Shown one piece after another: positions 1 through 8,208 of a stretch of 43,490 bases of DNA. Under the pieces are notes generated by a model, which worked only from the letters and a program-made list of their open reading frames with translations, did not search any database and had not been told where the DNA came from. The translations under genes were made by a program, and so were the position numbers. Origin of the DNA: an uncultured Lachnospiraceae bacterium. Lineage in GTDB: Bacteria > Bacillota > Clostridia > Lachnospirales > Lachnospiraceae. The DNA is taken from contig CACZFF010000022.1 in NCBI GenBank assembly GCA_902780385.1, positions 1-43,490 on the forward strand, read 5' to 3'. Numbering within the stretch: position 1 is the first letter of the stretch; each line of letters begins with the position of its first letter.

Positions 1-1307
1 AGGCGCAGTTCAAATACATCTCCTGTAATTTCCAGTACAGGGGCGAAAATGTTTTTGACTCATATGTCATCCGTGAAATCGGCGGCCGTAAGATCGCTTT
101 CGTCGGTGTGACGACGCCGACAACGCTTACAGCTTCTACTCCGACCGCTTTCCTGGATGAGAACGGAGAGTATGTCTACTCTTTCCTGGAGGACGAAAAC
201 GGTGAAGCCGTATTTAATGCCGTCCAGTCCGCGGCGGACGAAGCCAGAAAAGAAGGTGCGGAATATGTCATTGTTATGGGACACATGGGACAAGAAGAGT
301 CCTGCAGGCCCTGGACCTATGCGGATGTGATCTCTCATACCACGGGGATCGACGCCTTCCTGGACGGACACAGCCATGACCTCGACCAGGTGATCATGAA
401 AAATAAGGACGGTAAAGAAGTTCCCCGTGCTGCATGCGGCACAAAGATGCAGGCCATCGGATGGTGCAGGATTCCGGTGGAGGGAGAACTGACCACTGGT
501 ATTTATTCCTGGACCATGGATGATTCGGCACCGGAGGTGTTCGGAATCGAAAATGATATTTCCGAAGCAGTAAAAACTGCCAGAGCACAGGCTGATAAAA
601 TGATGGAAGAGAAGATTGCCGTCGCTGAACAGGAACTGACGATCAATGATCCTGCAGCTGTGGACCCCAAATGGGGAAAAGTCCGTATGATCCGCCGCGC
701 GGAGACCAATCTCGGCGACCTGTGCACGGACGCCCTGCGGATCATGTCGGATGCGGATATTGCAATCCTGGGCGGCGGATCCATCCGCGCCAACATTCCT
801 GCGGGCGATGTCACCATGAAAAATATTTACGAAGTCTTTCCATACGGGAATGAGAGCTGTGTCGTTGAAGCGACCGGTCAGCAGATTCTGGACGCTCTGG
901 AATGGGGCGCACAGTCTGTCCCTGCCGAAAACGGGGGTTTTCTCCAGGTATCCGGTCTGACTTATGAGATCCATACCTATATAGATTCAACCTGTACAAA
1001 GAATGAAAAAGGAATGTTTACCGGGGTCGAGGGTGAACGCCGGGTTAAAAACGTGAAGGTTGACGGCGACCCTATTGATCCGGAGGCAAATTACAAGGTG
1101 GCAGGCACCGATTACTATCTGCTCATGGCCGGAGACGGACACACAGCTTTTGACGGATCTGAGCGTTTAGATGCAGGAGGAGTGCTGGACACACAGATGC
1201 TCTCTGATTACATTACAGGAAAACTTGGCGGCGTGATCGGCAAGGAATACAGTGACCCGTCAGGTACAGACAGGATCGTCATTGTGGAGGAGAAACCCGC
1301 AGAATAA
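1..1307 (+). CDS. 5'-nucleotidase / UshA-family metallophosphoesterase, 3' part
   Basis: The reading frame is open from base 3 to the TAA at 1305-1307, so the N-terminus (signal peptide and first metal-binding motifs) lies before the window. The visible 434 residues hold the end of the calcineurin-like metallophosphatase domain, with the GHSH metal motif near 366-377, and then the 5'-nucleotidase C-terminal domain. That domain shows NLGDLCTDA near 707-733, GGGSIRAN at 771-794 and the VFPYGN substrate-pocket stretch near 834-852. GDGHTAF near 1134-1154 matches the conserved end of the family. Such enzymes hydrolyse nucleotides or 2',3'-cyclic nucleotides outside the cell. The exact substrate cannot be read from this fragment. 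A GTG at 108 could pass for a start, but the coding sequence clearly continues upstream of it (KIAFVGVTTP is a conserved family block). Confidence 0.88.
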   Translation, partial: AQFKYISCNFQYRGENVFDSYVIREIGGRKIAFVGVTTPTTLTASTPTAFLDENGEYVYSFLEDENGEAVFNAVQSAADEARKEGAEYVIVMGHMGQEESCRPWTYADVISHTTGIDAFLDGHSHDLDQVIMKNKDGKEVPRAACGTKMQAIGWCRIPVEGELTTGIYSWTMDDSAPEVFGIENDISEAVKTARAQADKMMEEKIAVAEQELTINDPAAVDPKWGKVRMIRRAETNLGDLCTDALRIMSDADIAILGGGSIRANIPAGDVTMKNIYEVFPYGNESCVVEATGQQILDALEWGAQSVPAENGGFLQVSGLTYEIHTYIDSTCTKNEKGMFTGVEGERRVKNVKVDGDPIDPEANYKVAGTDYYLLMAGDGHTAFDGSERLDAGGVLDTQMLSDYITGKLGGVIGKEYSDPSGTDRIVIVEEKPAE

Positions 1308-1630
1308 AATATTGTCAAGTGCCATTCATTTTTGAATCGGAGGGGGGTGTTGATTTTTTTGAATCGGAGGGGGTGTTAATTTTCTTGACATTGTTTTTTG
1401 CCTATGGCAATATAACTCCGTGGCTTTTTTTGATGCTTAAGAGAGTCCTGCGCTGTGTGGTCTGCTGCTGATCAGCTTTTTGAGACTGATCCGGCCCGGT
1501 TTTCAAAGGGGAAAACACGGCAGGTCTCTTGTTATGCTGTATAAAAGCGGTTATTCCCGCGAAAGCGCCGTGGAATTGCGATTTCAACAGCAGCGTTCCG
1601 ACAGAAGAAATAGGAAGGAAGCGAGACAGG
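1308..1630 (+). other. Gene-free leader of ileS with hairpins
   Basis: This 323-base gap holds a 27-bp tandem duplication (1331-1383), a TTGACA at 1385-1390 with no well-spaced -10 (TATAAC at 1411-1416 is 20 bp away), and two small hairpins. The first pairs GATCAG 1470-1475 with CTGATC 1486-1491, and the second pairs GTTTTC 1499-1504 with GAAAAC 1511-1516. Many Firmicutes have a T-box here; I could not build a convincing one. Confidence 0.4.
1331..1383 (+). repeat. 27-bp tandem duplication upstream of ileS
   Basis: Two adjacent copies, 1331-1357 and 1358-1383, share TTTGAATCGGAGGGGG followed by TGTT(G/A)ATTTT. The second copy is one G shorter. Each copy carries a ribosome-binding-site-like GGAGGGGG that no start codon follows. 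Confidence 0.85.
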
Positions 1631-4600
1631 ATGTACAAAAAGGTAAACCCGGACCTGAATTTTGTGGACCGCGAACACGCGACCGTAAAGTTCTGGAAGG
1701 ACAACAATATTTTTGAAAAGAGTATCGAGGAGCGCGAAGGCCGCCCCTTGTATATGTTTTATGACGGACCGCCGACTGCAAACGGCAAGCCGCATATCGG
1801 ACATGTCCTGACACGTGTCATCAAGGACATGGTTCCCCGTTACCGCACCATGAAGGGATATCAGGTCCCCCGTAAGGCCGGCTGGGACACCCACGGTCTG
1901 CCCGTAGAGTTGGAAGTCGAGAAGGCGATCGGCATCGAAGGCAAGGATGAGATCGAAGCTTATGGCATCGAACCTTTCATCAAGAAGTGCAAGGAGAGTG
2001 TCTGGCAGTACAAGGGCATGTGGGAGGATTTCTCCGGCATCGTCGGTTTCTGGGCAGACATGGACAACCCTTATGTCACTTATTATGACGACTATATCGA
2101 GTCCGAGTGGTGGGCTCTGCAGGAGATCTGGAAGAAGGGCCTTCTCTACAAGGGCTTCAAGGTCGTTCCCTACTGCCCTCACTGCGGCACACCCCTTTCT
2201 TCCCACGAAGTTGCCCAGGGCTACAAGTCCCTGAAGGAGCGCTCCGCCATCGTCCGCTTCAAGGTCAAGGACGAGGACGCCTACTTCCTGGCATGGACGA
2301 CAACACCCTGGACCCTGGCTTCCAACATCGGTCTGTGCGTGAACCCCGAGGAGACCTATGTCAAGGTAAAGGCCGCCGACGGCAATACCTATTACATGGC
2401 TAAGGCCCTTCTGGACGCCGTCTTTGCTCCCGCAGCTCCCGCCGAGGAGAACAACGAGGGCAAAAAGGGCAAGAAGAAAAAGAATAAGAAGCAGGACGCC
2501 GAGGCAGCAGCAGCTTCCGCAGAGGCAGAAGCAGAAGCCGCCAAGGCAGAAGCAGCAAAGAATGTCCCTCCCTACGAGATCCTCGAGGAGATGACCGGTA
2601 AGGACCTGGAGTACAGGGAGTATGAGCCTCTCTACCAGTGTGCCGCTGATGCCGCCAAAAAGCAGCATAAGAAAGCCTTCTTTGTATACTGTGATGACTA
2701 TGTAACCATGACAGACGGTACAGGTATCGTCCATATCGCTCCTGCATTCGGTGAAGACGACGCCCGCATCGGACGCAGATATGACGCTCCTTTCGTGCAG
2801 ATGGTAGACGACAAGGGCGTGATGAAGCCCGAGACACCTTTTGCCGGCATGCGCTGCAAGCCCACTCAGGCAGAGATGGACGAGGGCGTGGTCAGCGCCG
2901 ACCCCGAGGTCCTCAAGGAACTCGAGGCCAGAGGCATGCTCTTTGCAGCACCTAAGTTCGAGCACGACTACCCTCACTGCTGGCGCTGCAACACACCGCT
3001 CCTCTACTATGCACGCGAGTCCTGGTTCATCGAGATGACCAAGGTCCGCGACGACCTGGTGCGCAACAACAAGGAGATCAACTGGATCCCCGCCAACATC
3101 GGCGAGGGCCGTTTCGGCAACTGGCTGGAGAACATCCAGGACTGGGGTATCTCCAGAAACCGTTACTGGGGCACACCTCTCAATATCTGGGAGTGCCCGG
3201 ACTGCGGTAAGCAGATCAGTGTCGGCAGCCGCAAGGAGCTGGCCGAGCTGACCGGCGACCCTTCCGCAGAGCAGACCGAACTCCACAGACCATACGTGGA
3301 CAACTATTTCATCAAGTGTGCCGAGTGCGGCGGACAGATGAAGCGTGTTCCCGAGGTCATCGACTGCTGGTTTGACTCCGGTGCCATGCCTTTTGCCCAG
3401 TATCACTATCCTTTTGAAAATAAAGAGCTCTTTGAGAAGAATTTCCCTGCTTCCTTCATCAGTGAGGCAGTGGACCAGACCCGCGGCTGGTTCTATTCCC
3501 TGCACGCGATCTCCACGCTTCTTTTCAACAAGCCCGCCTATAAGAACGTCATTGTTCTGGGTCTCGTCCTCGACAAGGACGGCGAGAAGATGTCCAAGTC
3601 CAAGGGCAACGCTGTAGATCCCTTCGATGCCCTGCAGAAGCACGGCGCCGACGCGATCCGCTGGTATTTCTACTCCAACAGCGCGCCCTGGCTGCCCAAC
3701 AAGTTCCACGACAAGGCCGTGCAGGAGGGTCAGAGAAAGTTCCTGGGAACACTCTGGAATACCTATGCCTTCTATACCCTGTACGCAGAGATCGACCAGT
3801 TCGATCCCACAAAGTACACTCTGGATTATGCCAACCTTCCCGTTATGGACAAATGGCTCCTGTCCAGAATGAATTCCATGATCATGAAGACGGATGACAA
3901 CCTGGACCGCTACAGGATCCCCGAGGCGGCCACAGCCCTGTCCGATTTCGTCGACGAGATGTCCAACTGGTACGTCCGCCGCTGCCGCGACCGTTTCTGG
4001 GCCAAGGGCATGGAGCAGGACAAGATCAATGCCTACATGACTCTGTACACTGCCCTGGTCGGTGTGTGCAAGGCCGCCGCTCCCATGATCCCCTTCATGA
4101 CTGAGGAGATCTACCAGAATATCGTCCGCAGCGTCGACAGCACTGCGCCCGAGAGCATCCACCTCTGCGATTTCCCCGCAGCGGATGAGACCATGATCGA
4201 CACCGCTCTTGAGAAATCCATGGCGGAAGTCCTCAAGGTCGTCGTTATGGGCCGTGCCTGCCGCAATCTTTCCGGTATCAAGAACCGCCAGCCCATCGCA
4301 AAGATGTTCGTCAAGGCTCCCGGTCAGGACGGCGGAAAGCTGGAGGACTACTTCGTTGAGATCATCGAGAATGAGCTCAATGTCAAGGATGTGGATTTCA
4401 CGGATGATGTCCGCGAATTCACCAGCTATACATTCAAGCCTCAGCTCCGCACAGTCGGACCCAAGTACGGCAAGCAGCTGGGCGGCATCCGCAAATATCT
4501 CGCGGAGCTGGACGGCAACGCCGCCATGGATGAGCTGAATGAGAAGGGAAGCATTTCCTTCGATGTGAGCGGAACAACTGTCGAGCTGACCAGAGAAGAT

Positions 4601-4948
4601 CTCCTGATCGAGATGACCCAGAAAGAGGGATATATCTCCCAGGAGGACGGCGGTTACACAGTCGTTCTGGACACCAACCTGACACCTGAGCTGATCGAAG
4701 AGGGCTTTGTCTACGAGCTCATCAGCAAGATCCAGACCATGCGCAAGGATTCCGGATTTGAGGTCACAGACCGCATCCGCGTCGCTCTCTCGGGCAACGA
4801 GAAGCTGACAAAAGTCCTGCGCGCAAACGAGAAAGCCATCGCCGATAAGGTCCTGGCAGTCGAAGTCCTCGACAACCAGACCCTTGCCAACGCAAAGGAA
4901 TGGGATATCAACGGCGAAAAGGCCGAGATTTCTGTCGAAAAGGCCTGA
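1631..4948 (+). CDS. ileS: Isoleucyl-tRNA synthetase, type 2
   Basis: Charges tRNA-Ile with isoleucine in the cytoplasm. The start is ATG 1631 (MYKKVNPDLNF, a typical family start), with AGGAAGG at 1612-1618. The frame extends upstream to 1529, but those 34 residues have no family character. The protein is 1105 aa. Class I motifs are HIGH at residues 55-58 and KMSKS at 653-657. GWDTHGLPVELEVEK follows the HIGH motif, and cysteine pairs CPHC, CWRC, CPDC and CAEC suggest zinc sites. The motif context resembles the eukaryote-like type-2 IleRS (often mupirocin tolerant) rather than the common bacterial type. An unusual Lys- and Ala/Glu-rich insert at residues 266-311 (nt 2426-2563) interrupts the editing domain between LLDAVF and YEILEEMTGKDLEY. 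It partly explains why the protein is longer than the usual 1030-1050 aa. Confidence 0.97.
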   Translation: MYKKVNPDLNFVDREHATVKFWKDNNIFEKSIEEREGRPLYMFYDGPPTANGKPHIGHVLTRVIKDMVPRYRTMKGYQVPRKAGWDTHGLPVELEVEKAIGIEGKDEIEAYGIEPFIKKCKESVWQYKGMWEDFSGIVGFWADMDNPYVTYYDDYIESEWWALQEIWKKGLLYKGFKVVPYCPHCGTPLSSHEVAQGYKSLKERSAIVRFKVKDEDAYFLAWTTTPWTLASNIGLCVNPEETYVKVKAADGNTYYMAKALLDAVFAPAAPAEENNEGKKGKKKKNKKQDAEAAAASAEAEAEAAKAEAAKNVPPYEILEEMTGKDLEYREYEPLYQCAADAAKKQHKKAFFVYCDDYVTMTDGTGIVHIAPAFGEDDARIGRRYDAPFVQMVDDKGVMKPETPFAGMRCKPTQAEMDEGVVSADPEVLKELEARGMLFAAPKFEHDYPHCWRCNTPLLYYARESWFIEMTKVRDDLVRNNKEINWIPANIGEGRFGNWLENIQDWGISRNRYWGTPLNIWECPDCGKQISVGSRKELAELTGDPSAEQTELHRPYVDNYFIKCAECGGQMKRVPEVIDCWFDSGAMPFAQYHYPFENKELFEKNFPASFISEAVDQTRGWFYSLHAISTLLFNKPAYKNVIVLGLVLDKDGEKMSKSKGNAVDPFDALQKHGADAIRWYFYSNSAPWLPNKFHDKAVQEGQRKFLGTLWNTYAFYTLYAEIDQFDPTKYTLDYANLPVMDKWLLSRMNSMIMKTDDNLDRYRIPEAATALSDFVDEMSNWYVRRCRDRFWAKGMEQDKINAYMTLYTALVGVCKAAAPMIPFMTEEIYQNIVRSVDSTAPESIHLCDFPAADETMIDTALEKSMAEVLKVVVMGRACRNLSGIKNRQPIAKMFVKAPGQDGGKLEDYFVEIIENELNVKDVDFTDDVREFTSYTFKPQLRTVGPKYGKQLGGIRKYLAELDGNAAMDELNEKGSISFDVSGTTVELTREDLLIEMTQKEGYISQEDGGYTVVLDTNLTPELIEEGFVYELISKIQTMRKDSGFEVTDRIRVALSGNEKLTKVLRANEKAIADKVLAVEVLDNQTLANAKEWDINGEKAEISVEKA
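2426..2563 (+). repeat. Low-complexity insert in the IleRS editing domain
   Basis: These bases encode residues 266-311: a Pro/Ala start, a Lys-rich stretch (GKKGKKKKNKK) and an Ala-Glu stretch (AEAEAEAAKAEAA). Conserved editing-domain sequence resumes on both sides in frame, so this is an insertion and not a frameshift. Confidence 0.85.
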
Positions 4949-5267
4949 GTGCTCAGGCAGCTTGACAGTTATTATTGATATTTATTTCGATAACAGCGGC
5001 TGCGGGCCTGAGCCCGCGGCTGTGAGAATAATGACAGCAGATTCTGCTGTATAGGGGGATGAAAGTTACGGTACACACTCTTCGAGAGGGTGTGTACTGT
5101 AGCGGATGAAACACTTAATAGAGATGTTTTTTCACAGGTTTGCAGCGAAACAGACCTGCTTATGGAAAAGCAGTGCCATGGTATCTGCAGAGGAGCATCG
5201 CGGATGTCACGGAGACAGGGACTGACCGGCCCTGTCAGGGTTTAATGCTCCGGAATGAGGATAATTT
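4949..5267 (+). other. Structured spacer between ileS and glgP: four hairpins
   Basis: Four inverted repeats are seen. 4997-5022 is an 11-bp GC stem with loop CTGA, perhaps part of the ileS terminator although no T-run follows. 5034-5050 pairs ACAGCAG with CTGCTGT around ATT. 5071-5097 is an 11-bp stem, GTACACACTCT with AGGGTGTGTAC. 5214-5236 pairs GACAGGG with CCCTGTC. None has a following T-run. They may form a structured 5' leader for glgP. I recognise no known riboswitch. Confidence 0.55.
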
Positions 5268-7796
5268 ATGATAAAAAGACCTGCTATCGAATTTGACAAA
5301 GACCTTTTCAAGAGAAGCGTAGAGTACAATGTACGTACGATGTACCGCCGCACAATGAAGGAAGCAACGGAACAGCAGGTGTTCCAGGCTTCTGCCCTGG
5401 CCCTCAAGGACCAGATCATTGACTGCTGGATGCGCACTCAGAAGGCGTTTGACGACCAGGATCCCAAGAGGCTGGTCTACCTGTCCATGGAATTCCTGAT
5501 GGGCCGCGCTTTCGGCAACGATGCGATCAACCTGATGGCCTATGAGCCTATCAAAGATGCTCTCAAAGAGCTCGGCTTTAAGATGAACGCCATTGAGGAT
5601 CAGGAACCCGACGCAGCTCTGGGCAACGGCGGTCTCGGCCGTCTGGCTGCCTGCTTCCTTGATTCTCTGGCAACCCTCAATTACGCCGCTTACGGCTGCG
5701 GCATCCGTTATCATTACGGCATGTTCAAGCAGAAGATCGTGGACGGCTATCAGAAGGAAGTTCCGGACAACTGGCTTGAGAACGGCAATCCGCTCGAACT
5801 GCGCAGACCCGAGTACACCCAGGAAGTCCATTTCGGCGGCTATGTCAAGTCCTATTACGATGAAAAACTCGGCAGGACCATGTACAAGCAGGAAGGCTAC
5901 AGCGCTGTCAAGGCTGTTCCCTATGACCTTCCCGTAATTGGCTATGGCAACGGCTTTGTCGACACTCTCCGGATCTGGGATGCTCAGCCCGTCGAGACCT
6001 TCAAGCTGGATTCTTTCGATAAGGGTGATTATCAGAAGGCTGTTGAGCAGGAATACCTTGCCAGGACCATCTGCGATGTCCTCTATCCCAACGATGAGAA
6101 CTATCAGGGTAAAGAGCTCCGCCTGAAACAGCAGTATTTCTTCGTTTCCGCTTCCCTGCAGGCAGCGATCCAGAAGTATCTGCAGACCCATGATGATATT
6201 AAAAAGCTCCACGAAAAGCTTGTCTTCCAGATGAACGACACGCATCCGACACTGACCGTGCCGGAGCTGATGCGCCTGCTCATGGACGAGTACGAGCTGA
6301 CATGGGAAGAGGCGTGGGAAGTGACCACCAAGTGCACAGCTTACACAAACCACACCATCATGTCGGAAGCACTGGAGAAATGGCCTATCGACCTCTTCTC
6401 CCAGCTCCTTCCCCGCATTTACAGCATCGTCGAAGAGATCAACCGCCGCTTTGAGGCCCAGATCCATCAGACCTATGACAATACCGGTGTCAACGTGCAC
6501 GACAAGATCCGCAGCATGGGCATCATCTATGACGGCAAGGTCCGCATGGCAAACATGGCAATCGTGGCAGGATACTCTGTCAACGGCGTTGCCCGCCTGC
6601 ACACTGAGATCCTCAAGAACCGCGAGCTGAAGGACTTCTACGAGATGTTCCCCGAGAAGTTCAACAACAAGACCAACGGCATCACTCAGCGCCGCTTCCT
6701 GCTGCACGGCAACCCCCTGCTGGCAGACTGGGTCACAGACCACATCGGCGACGAGTGGATCACTGACCTCTCCCGCATGAAAGAACTCAGAGTCTACGCG
6801 GATGACAAGAGATCCAGGAAGGAATTCCTGAACATCAAGTACAAGAACAAGGTCCGTCTTGCGGATTATATCCTTGAGCACAACGGCATTGAAGTGGATC
6901 CCCGCTCCATCTTTGACGTACAGGTCAAGCGTCTGCACGAGTACAAGCGTCAGCTGCTGAATATCCTTCATGTCATGTATCTGTACAACCAGATCAAGAA
7001 AGATCCTACTCTGGATATCCCCAAGCACACCTTCATCTTCGGCGCCAAGGCAGCTGCCGGCTACAAGACCGCCAAGCTGACCATCAAGCTGATTAACTCC
7101 GTCGCGGACGTCATCAATAACGACGAGTCCATCGACGACAAGATCAAGGTTGTCTTTATCGAGGACTACAAGGTATCCAACGCCGAGATCATCATCGCGG
7201 CTGCAGATATTTCCGAGCAGATCTCCACTGCCAGTAAGGAAGCTTCCGGTACCGGCAACATGAAGTTCATGCTCAATGGTGCCATCACTCTGGGAACCAT
7301 GGACGGCGCCAACGTCGAAATCGTCGAGGAAGTCGGCGAAGAGAATGCCTTCATCTTCGGTCTTTCCTCTGATGAAGTCATGAACTATGAGAAGAACGGC
7401 GGCTATGATCCCATGCAGATCTTCAACGAAGACGAAGATATCCGTCAGGTGCTCGTACAGCTCGTCAACGGAACCTACTCCCCCGACAACCCGGAGCTTT
7501 TCCGCCCCCTGTACAACAGCCTTCTGCAGAGAAACGGCATGGATCCCGCAGACCGCTACTTCATCCTCAAGGACTTCCGCTCCTACATCCAGGCGCAGCA
7601 TGACATCTGCGAGGCCTACAAGGATCAGAAGCACTGGGCGCAGATGGCCATCCGCAACGTCGCCTGCGTCGGCAAGTTCTCTTCCGACAGGACCATCCAG
7701 GAATACGTCGATGACATCTGGCACCTCGACAAGGTAAAACTTCCTGCAAGACGCCGCCGCAAAAAAGCAGCCGCGGCCACTGCAGCTGAAGAATAA
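5268..7796 (+). CDS. glgP: Glycogen/maltodextrin phosphorylase
   Basis: A PLP-dependent GT35 phosphorylase that releases glucose-1-phosphate from alpha-1,4-glucan ends in the cytoplasm. At 842 aa it has normal family length. Family blocks include YLSMEFLMGRAFGND near residue 65, EPDAALGNGGLGRLAACFLD near 110, and the PLP-binding GTGNMKFMLNG with Lys at residue 666 (codon at 7263). The start ATG 5268 has GAGG at 5257-5260, 7 bases upstream. The C-terminus ends in a short basic then Ala-rich tail (ARRRRKK...). It stands alone between a hairpin-rich leader and a strong terminator region, so it is probably monocistronic. Glycogen and maltodextrin cannot be told apart from sequence. Confidence 0.96.
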   Translation: MIKRPAIEFDKDLFKRSVEYNVRTMYRRTMKEATEQQVFQASALALKDQIIDCWMRTQKAFDDQDPKRLVYLSMEFLMGRAFGNDAINLMAYEPIKDALKELGFKMNAIEDQEPDAALGNGGLGRLAACFLDSLATLNYAAYGCGIRYHYGMFKQKIVDGYQKEVPDNWLENGNPLELRRPEYTQEVHFGGYVKSYYDEKLGRTMYKQEGYSAVKAVPYDLPVIGYGNGFVDTLRIWDAQPVETFKLDSFDKGDYQKAVEQEYLARTICDVLYPNDENYQGKELRLKQQYFFVSASLQAAIQKYLQTHDDIKKLHEKLVFQMNDTHPTLTVPELMRLLMDEYELTWEEAWEVTTKCTAYTNHTIMSEALEKWPIDLFSQLLPRIYSIVEEINRRFEAQIHQTYDNTGVNVHDKIRSMGIIYDGKVRMANMAIVAGYSVNGVARLHTEILKNRELKDFYEMFPEKFNNKTNGITQRRFLLHGNPLLADWVTDHIGDEWITDLSRMKELRVYADDKRSRKEFLNIKYKNKVRLADYILEHNGIEVDPRSIFDVQVKRLHEYKRQLLNILHVMYLYNQIKKDPTLDIPKHTFIFGAKAAAGYKTAKLTIKLINSVADVINNDESIDDKIKVVFIEDYKVSNAEIIIAAADISEQISTASKEASGTGNMKFMLNGAITLGTMDGANVEIVEEVGEENAFIFGLSSDEVMNYEKNGGYDPMQIFNEDEDIRQVLVQLVNGTYSPDNPELFRPLYNSLLQRNGMDPADRYFILKDFRSYIQAQHDICEAYKDQKHWAQMAIRNVACVGKFSSDRTIQEYVDDIWHLDKVKLPARRRRKKAAAATAAEE

Positions 7797-7868
7797 GCCG
7801 GAACAGACAGCAATAAGCTGCACTACACACCCCTGAGAGGGAGTGAGTATAATAGTAAATAATAAAAA

Positions 7869-7906
7869 AGAGTGAAAAATATCGTAAATACGATATTTTT
7901 CACTCT
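7869..7906 (+). terminator. Perfect 17-bp hairpin after glgP
   Basis: Left arm 7869-7885 and right arm 7890-7906 are perfect complements around the loop AAAT. The stem contains A5 and T5 runs. It lies 72 bases after the glgP stop and probably stops or stabilises its mRNA, although the T-run lies inside the stem and not after it. Confidence 0.7.
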
Positions 7907-8066
7907 CAGAGCTTTGTGCCGCGGGACGGCCCAAAGCTCCGCTGATCGCATCGGAGAAACCCGTTCCGGGCTTTCCCCTCGCGCTGCCGCTTTTACGAGC
8001 GGCATGTTAGGAAGAGTTAGAGGGCCGCAGGTCCGGCTGGACAAAAGCCGGTCCCTGCGGCTTTTT
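7907..8066 (+). ncRNA. Candidate structured small RNA ending in an intrinsic terminator
   Basis: The gene-free stretch between glgP and ddl holds several hairpins in a row. GAGCTTTG 7909-7916 pairs with CAAAGCTC 7932-7939, enclosing GCCG/CGGC. GCCGC 7986-7990 pairs with GCGGC 7999-8003. It ends in a terminator at 8024-8066. It matches no family I recognise, and I see no convincing promoter of its own. It could equally be a processed 3' end of the glgP mRNA. Confidence 0.35.
8024..8066 (+). terminator. Strong intrinsic terminator
   Basis: GCCGCAGG 8024-8031 pairs with CCTGCGGC 8054-8061, with an inner CCGGCT/AGCCGG helix, followed by TTTTT 8062-8066. It is about 140 bases before ddl, so ddl-murF should have its own promoter downstream. 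A further hairpin, TGCAAGC 8087-8093 with GCTTGCA 8097-8103 inside ATGAG/CTCAT, lies in the ddl leader. Confidence 0.88.
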
Positions 8067-8208
8067 GTGTAAAGCAATGAGCCTGCTGCAAGCCGTGCTT
8101 GCACCTCATGGCCCGGTGTTTTATCATTGAAATACCAGACGACATATCAACAGTTTTTTCTCGGGAGTCCGGAGGACTGTTACACGGGCTCTCAGCGGAG
8201 GAAATCTT

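Noticed and set aside
1391-1630. Possible T-box riboswitch upstream of ileS (GTGGAATTGCG near 1569-1579)
   Set aside because: It only loosely resembles the T-box antiterminator core. The bulge would read TGGA where TGGT is expected for tRNA-Ile. I found no clear specifier loop, AG bulge or terminator.
1532-4162. Antisense open frame of 876 codons opposite ileS
   Set aside because: It lies entirely opposite a certain gene, has no protein-family character, and follows from the codon bias of the real gene.
5235-7934. Antisense open frame of 899 codons opposite glgP
   Set aside because: Same reason: a shadow of glgP. Similar long shadows lie opposite GH94 (28941-31574) and the symporter (19707-21056).
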